From: Vigna angularis
Taxonomy: Eukaryota; Streptophyta; Magnoliopsida; Fabales; Fabaceae
DNA length: 64,000 bases
Direction: 5' to 3'
Assembly (NCBI RefSeq): GCF_016808095.1
Contig: NC_068971.1
Location: 23,734,501-23,798,500 of the forward strand
The notes beneath the pieces were generated by a model that was not told where the DNA came from, did no database searches, and saw only the letters and a program-made list of their open reading frames with translations. A program made the translations under genes and the position numbers. Positions 61,691 through 64,000 of the stretch are shown here, piece after piece; position 1 is the stretch's first letter, and each line of letters starts with the position of its first letter.

Positions 61691-63788
61691 TCATGCCTGG
61701 TTTGCACCACCCCTTGTACGTCCACCCATTCGGCCCCTGCCCCGTCCATAACCCCTTCCTCCACCTCTGCCTCTTTCATACCCACCACCTCTGCCACCTT
61801 CATAACCACCACCTCTGCCACCTTCATAACCACCACCTCTGCCACCTTCATAACCACCACCTCTGCCACCTTCATATCCACCACCCCTCCCCCCTTCATA
61901 CCCACCACCTCTGCCGCCCTCATATCCACCACCCCTCCCACCCTCATATCCACCACCCCTCCCCCCTTCATAACCACCACCCCTCCCCCCTTCATAACCA
62001 CCACCCCTCCCACCTTCATAACCACCACCCCTCCCACCTTCATAACCACCACCCCTCCCACCCTCATACCCTGCACCTCCACCCCTCCCACCTTCATAAC
62101 CACCGCCCCTCCCACCCTCATACCCTGCACCTCCACCCCTCCCACCATCGTAACCTGTACCTGTTGCAAAATGCCACAGTTGAAGGATCAGATTAAACCT
62201 GGGCGAGTATCTTTCAGGCCTACATCCTTAAAAATTTATAACAAGTTTTTCCTGTATGATGGGATCGATCCGAAAAGCACATACTTCAGGCATTGACACA
62301 AGACTAGGTGAAGAGTAGAAATATTCTTTATCCATAGACAACAGAAGAAAATAAACCCAGAACATTTGCTCGTTATACCACCATAGATGGAAAACCTCAT
62401 AACACATCATCACAAAATATGGGGAGAATAAGTATCAATTAAACTTACCACGATAACCCCAACCTCTACCTCGCCCACCACCTCGTCCCCGGTTTGAATA
62501 ACCCCCATTATCTGGCAGTGGACAAAGCACAAATAAAAATTCTAATTAAAAAACAGGCATATAAACAACCAAAACTAAAATGAACAAGCAAAGTAAATGA
62601 AATGCCAAAATAATGTAAAGTATATAAACCACCAAAAATAATATGAACCAACGCATTACAACTCAGTAAGCAGAATGGATAATACCTTGATAATTTGCAT
62701 AACCCCCCTGGTAGTATCCATATCCACCTTGATAATTTCCATAACCACCTTGATAGCCATAACCACCCCTTCCCCAATTCCTTCCTCTTCCTCTCCCCCG
62801 ACCCCGACCTCGTCCTCGCCCATATGAATCTAAATTAAGATATTACATGTGCTGAAAGTTAGAAATTATTGTATTTAACATTTTCATTATTAATTATTGT
62901 AGTAGCTATATCCAGAGCACCTTCATTTAAAGCATTATATGGAACACGTGCTGGTTTTATAGGTTGCTGCTGATAATTAGTGTGTGGCTTTGGTTGTTCC
63001 ACGTTACTTGGAGCTTGATACCTGCAAACATAATCGTATAGAAAACATCCCAGATTTGTCAGATCAAACAACCAGAAGAGGATTCCAAATATAGGCTACA
63101 AAATCGTCTAGAAAGACCATTTTTTCACAGGCAATAACTCAACCAAACAAAAAAGATTGAAAATAGGGCCCCAATTTTGTTCAAAACTCACCCAGGAGAA
63201 TTTTTGTTTAATTCTCTAGCTGATAAGGTGATTGAGATCATAGATACATGTCGAGTCATTTCCACACTGCATTAAAAGTAGAAGTTCAATCTAAGCCACC
63301 AAACATACAAAGATGCATGCAGATTAAAACTTCATATAACACTTACGGTACAAGACCCTCTTCAATGGGTTCCCACACATCTGTTATGCTAACTGAGCTG
63401 ATGCCAGTATCTTGGTGCAGCCTGGGAATTCTCTTCTGTTTAAGATGAGAGCCAGCGATGAAAACCAACCTCAATTTTAATGTATCTCATATATCCTCTA
63501 GATTATATTATAATAACTTTCAACCAACAAGTAATTATAGATTTATATGCCTGGTAACTTTCCAATTTTCATAGCCAATTAATTTAGGGTTATTTGCAAT
63601 TTTTTTGTGTTCAACTATAATTGACAAGATATCCCTGACAGTAATTTGCATGCATTTCAAAGTATATACAAGAAACACAAGAAGGACGCCTTTCAAGGAA
63701 AAGTAACCTTTAAAATCTCTGCAATGGCAACTGTCTTGCTGATTGCTTGTCCCATTGCTTTTAAGACAATCTCTCTTGCATGCTTTTC
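61691..63788 (-). CDS. ALBA-like: Alba-type RNA/DNA-binding protein with RGG tail (5' exons outside window)
   Basis: Seven minus-strand exons join in frame: 63788-63708, 63435-63347, 63266-63192, 63021-62921, 62829-62686, 62511-62449 and 62160-61691. The Alba core has EIVLKAMGQAISKTVAIAEI, KRIPRLHQDTG, VSITDVWEPIEEGLVP and MTRHVSMISITLS. A linker (YQAPSNVEQPKPHTNYQQQP, then ARVPYNALNE) leads to an Arg/Gly-rich tail (YGRGRGRGRGRGRGR), Tyr/Gln/Gly repeats (GGYGNYQGGYGYYQGGY) and many GRGGGYEG repeats, ending GGRTRGGANQA. Arabidopsis ALBA4-6 share this layout and are cytoplasmic RNA-binding proteins of stress granules; the same role is inferred here. The N-terminal exon lies beyond 64000. The intron donor at 62920 (GTGCTC) is weak but fits the frame. 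Confidence 0.9.
61783..62155 (-). repeat. 24-bp coding repeat (GRGGGYEG units) in the Alba gene's last exon
   Basis: About 15 units of a 24-bp repeat encode GRGGGYEG, with two GRGGGAGYEG variants and one YERG near the end. Because the period is a multiple of three and free of stop triplets in other frames, two further long frames run through the same DNA on either strand. Confidence 0.9.
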
Positions 63789-64000
63789 CTGGATAAATTA
63801 CAACAGAAATCAATAAGGAAAGCATAAGCATGTATAACAGGTACAATTACTTGAAGTGTGGCAACCATGATAAAAAAACATGGAGAGATGCACATGAGTG
63901 TAAATAGTTTTAGTCATTCAAGATTTATGCATACACAACAAATATACTTAAAAATAACTCGTACAGATTATATTTACTACAACAACCAAGTCAATTTTTA

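Noticed and set aside
61669..62196. 175-codon plus frame rich in His/Pro
   Set aside because: Antisense of the GRGGGYEG repeats of the Alba gene.

Overview
This window is plant nuclear DNA, and most of it is transposable elements. Spliced genes with long AT-rich introns, two plant protein families (a sulfur-deficiency-induced TPR protein and an RGG-tailed Alba protein), CACTA, Mutator and Ty3/gypsy elements, MITEs and long (TA)n and (TAA)n microsatellites all point to a dicot. The style of the repeats suggests a phaseoloid legume, but that is inference; I ran no database search.

Layout. (1) 1-5159: right part of a CACTA element on the minus strand. It carries a TNP2-type transposase gene with few lesions, a second Ptta/En/Spm-type gene cut by the window edge, a long foldback and a CACTA terminus. 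(2) 6494-7456: a tandem repeat, a decayed gypsy gag and a TRIM-like element that lost its 3' LTR. (3) 8108-12562: a complete Mutator-like element with 9-bp target duplications, about 146-bp inverted termini, a decayed MURA-type transposase and a convergent GRF zinc-finger gene. (4) 14813-17322: an SDI1-like gene in four exons, intact in this sequence. (5) 19399-29024: a complete Tat-lineage gypsy retrotransposon with LTRs, PBS, gag, pol with two RNase H domains, tandem repeats, a spliced antisense ORF, PPT and a 5-bp target duplication. (6) 31617-36994: microsatellites, a diverged repeat, two MITEs and a 2.1-kb solo LTR set in (TAA)n. (7) 39937-42500: a (TA)n tract and a second copy of the diverged repeat, split by a 1371-bp non-autonomous CACTA element with GC-rich cargo. 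(8) 42690-45600: LTR-like and dispersed repeats. (9) 45753 to about 55233: a second, decayed CACTA element on the plus strand whose N-terminal transposase exon is triplicated as a 699-bp tandem repeat. (10) 55320-60260: fragments of a dispersed repeat, a transposon protein, a methyltransferase gene and an LTR, then a decayed 27-bp minisatellite. (11) 61691 to the window end: 3' part of an Alba RNA/DNA-binding gene.

Only the SDI1-like and Alba-like genes look like functioning host genes. The transposon genes nearly all carry stops or frameshifts. The observations most worth following up are the triplicated transposase exon with loss of the splice acceptor in two copies, the Mutator element carrying a GRF/transmembrane gene, the antisense gene in the Tat element, the foldback inside the first CACTA element, and the GC-rich CACTA passenger.
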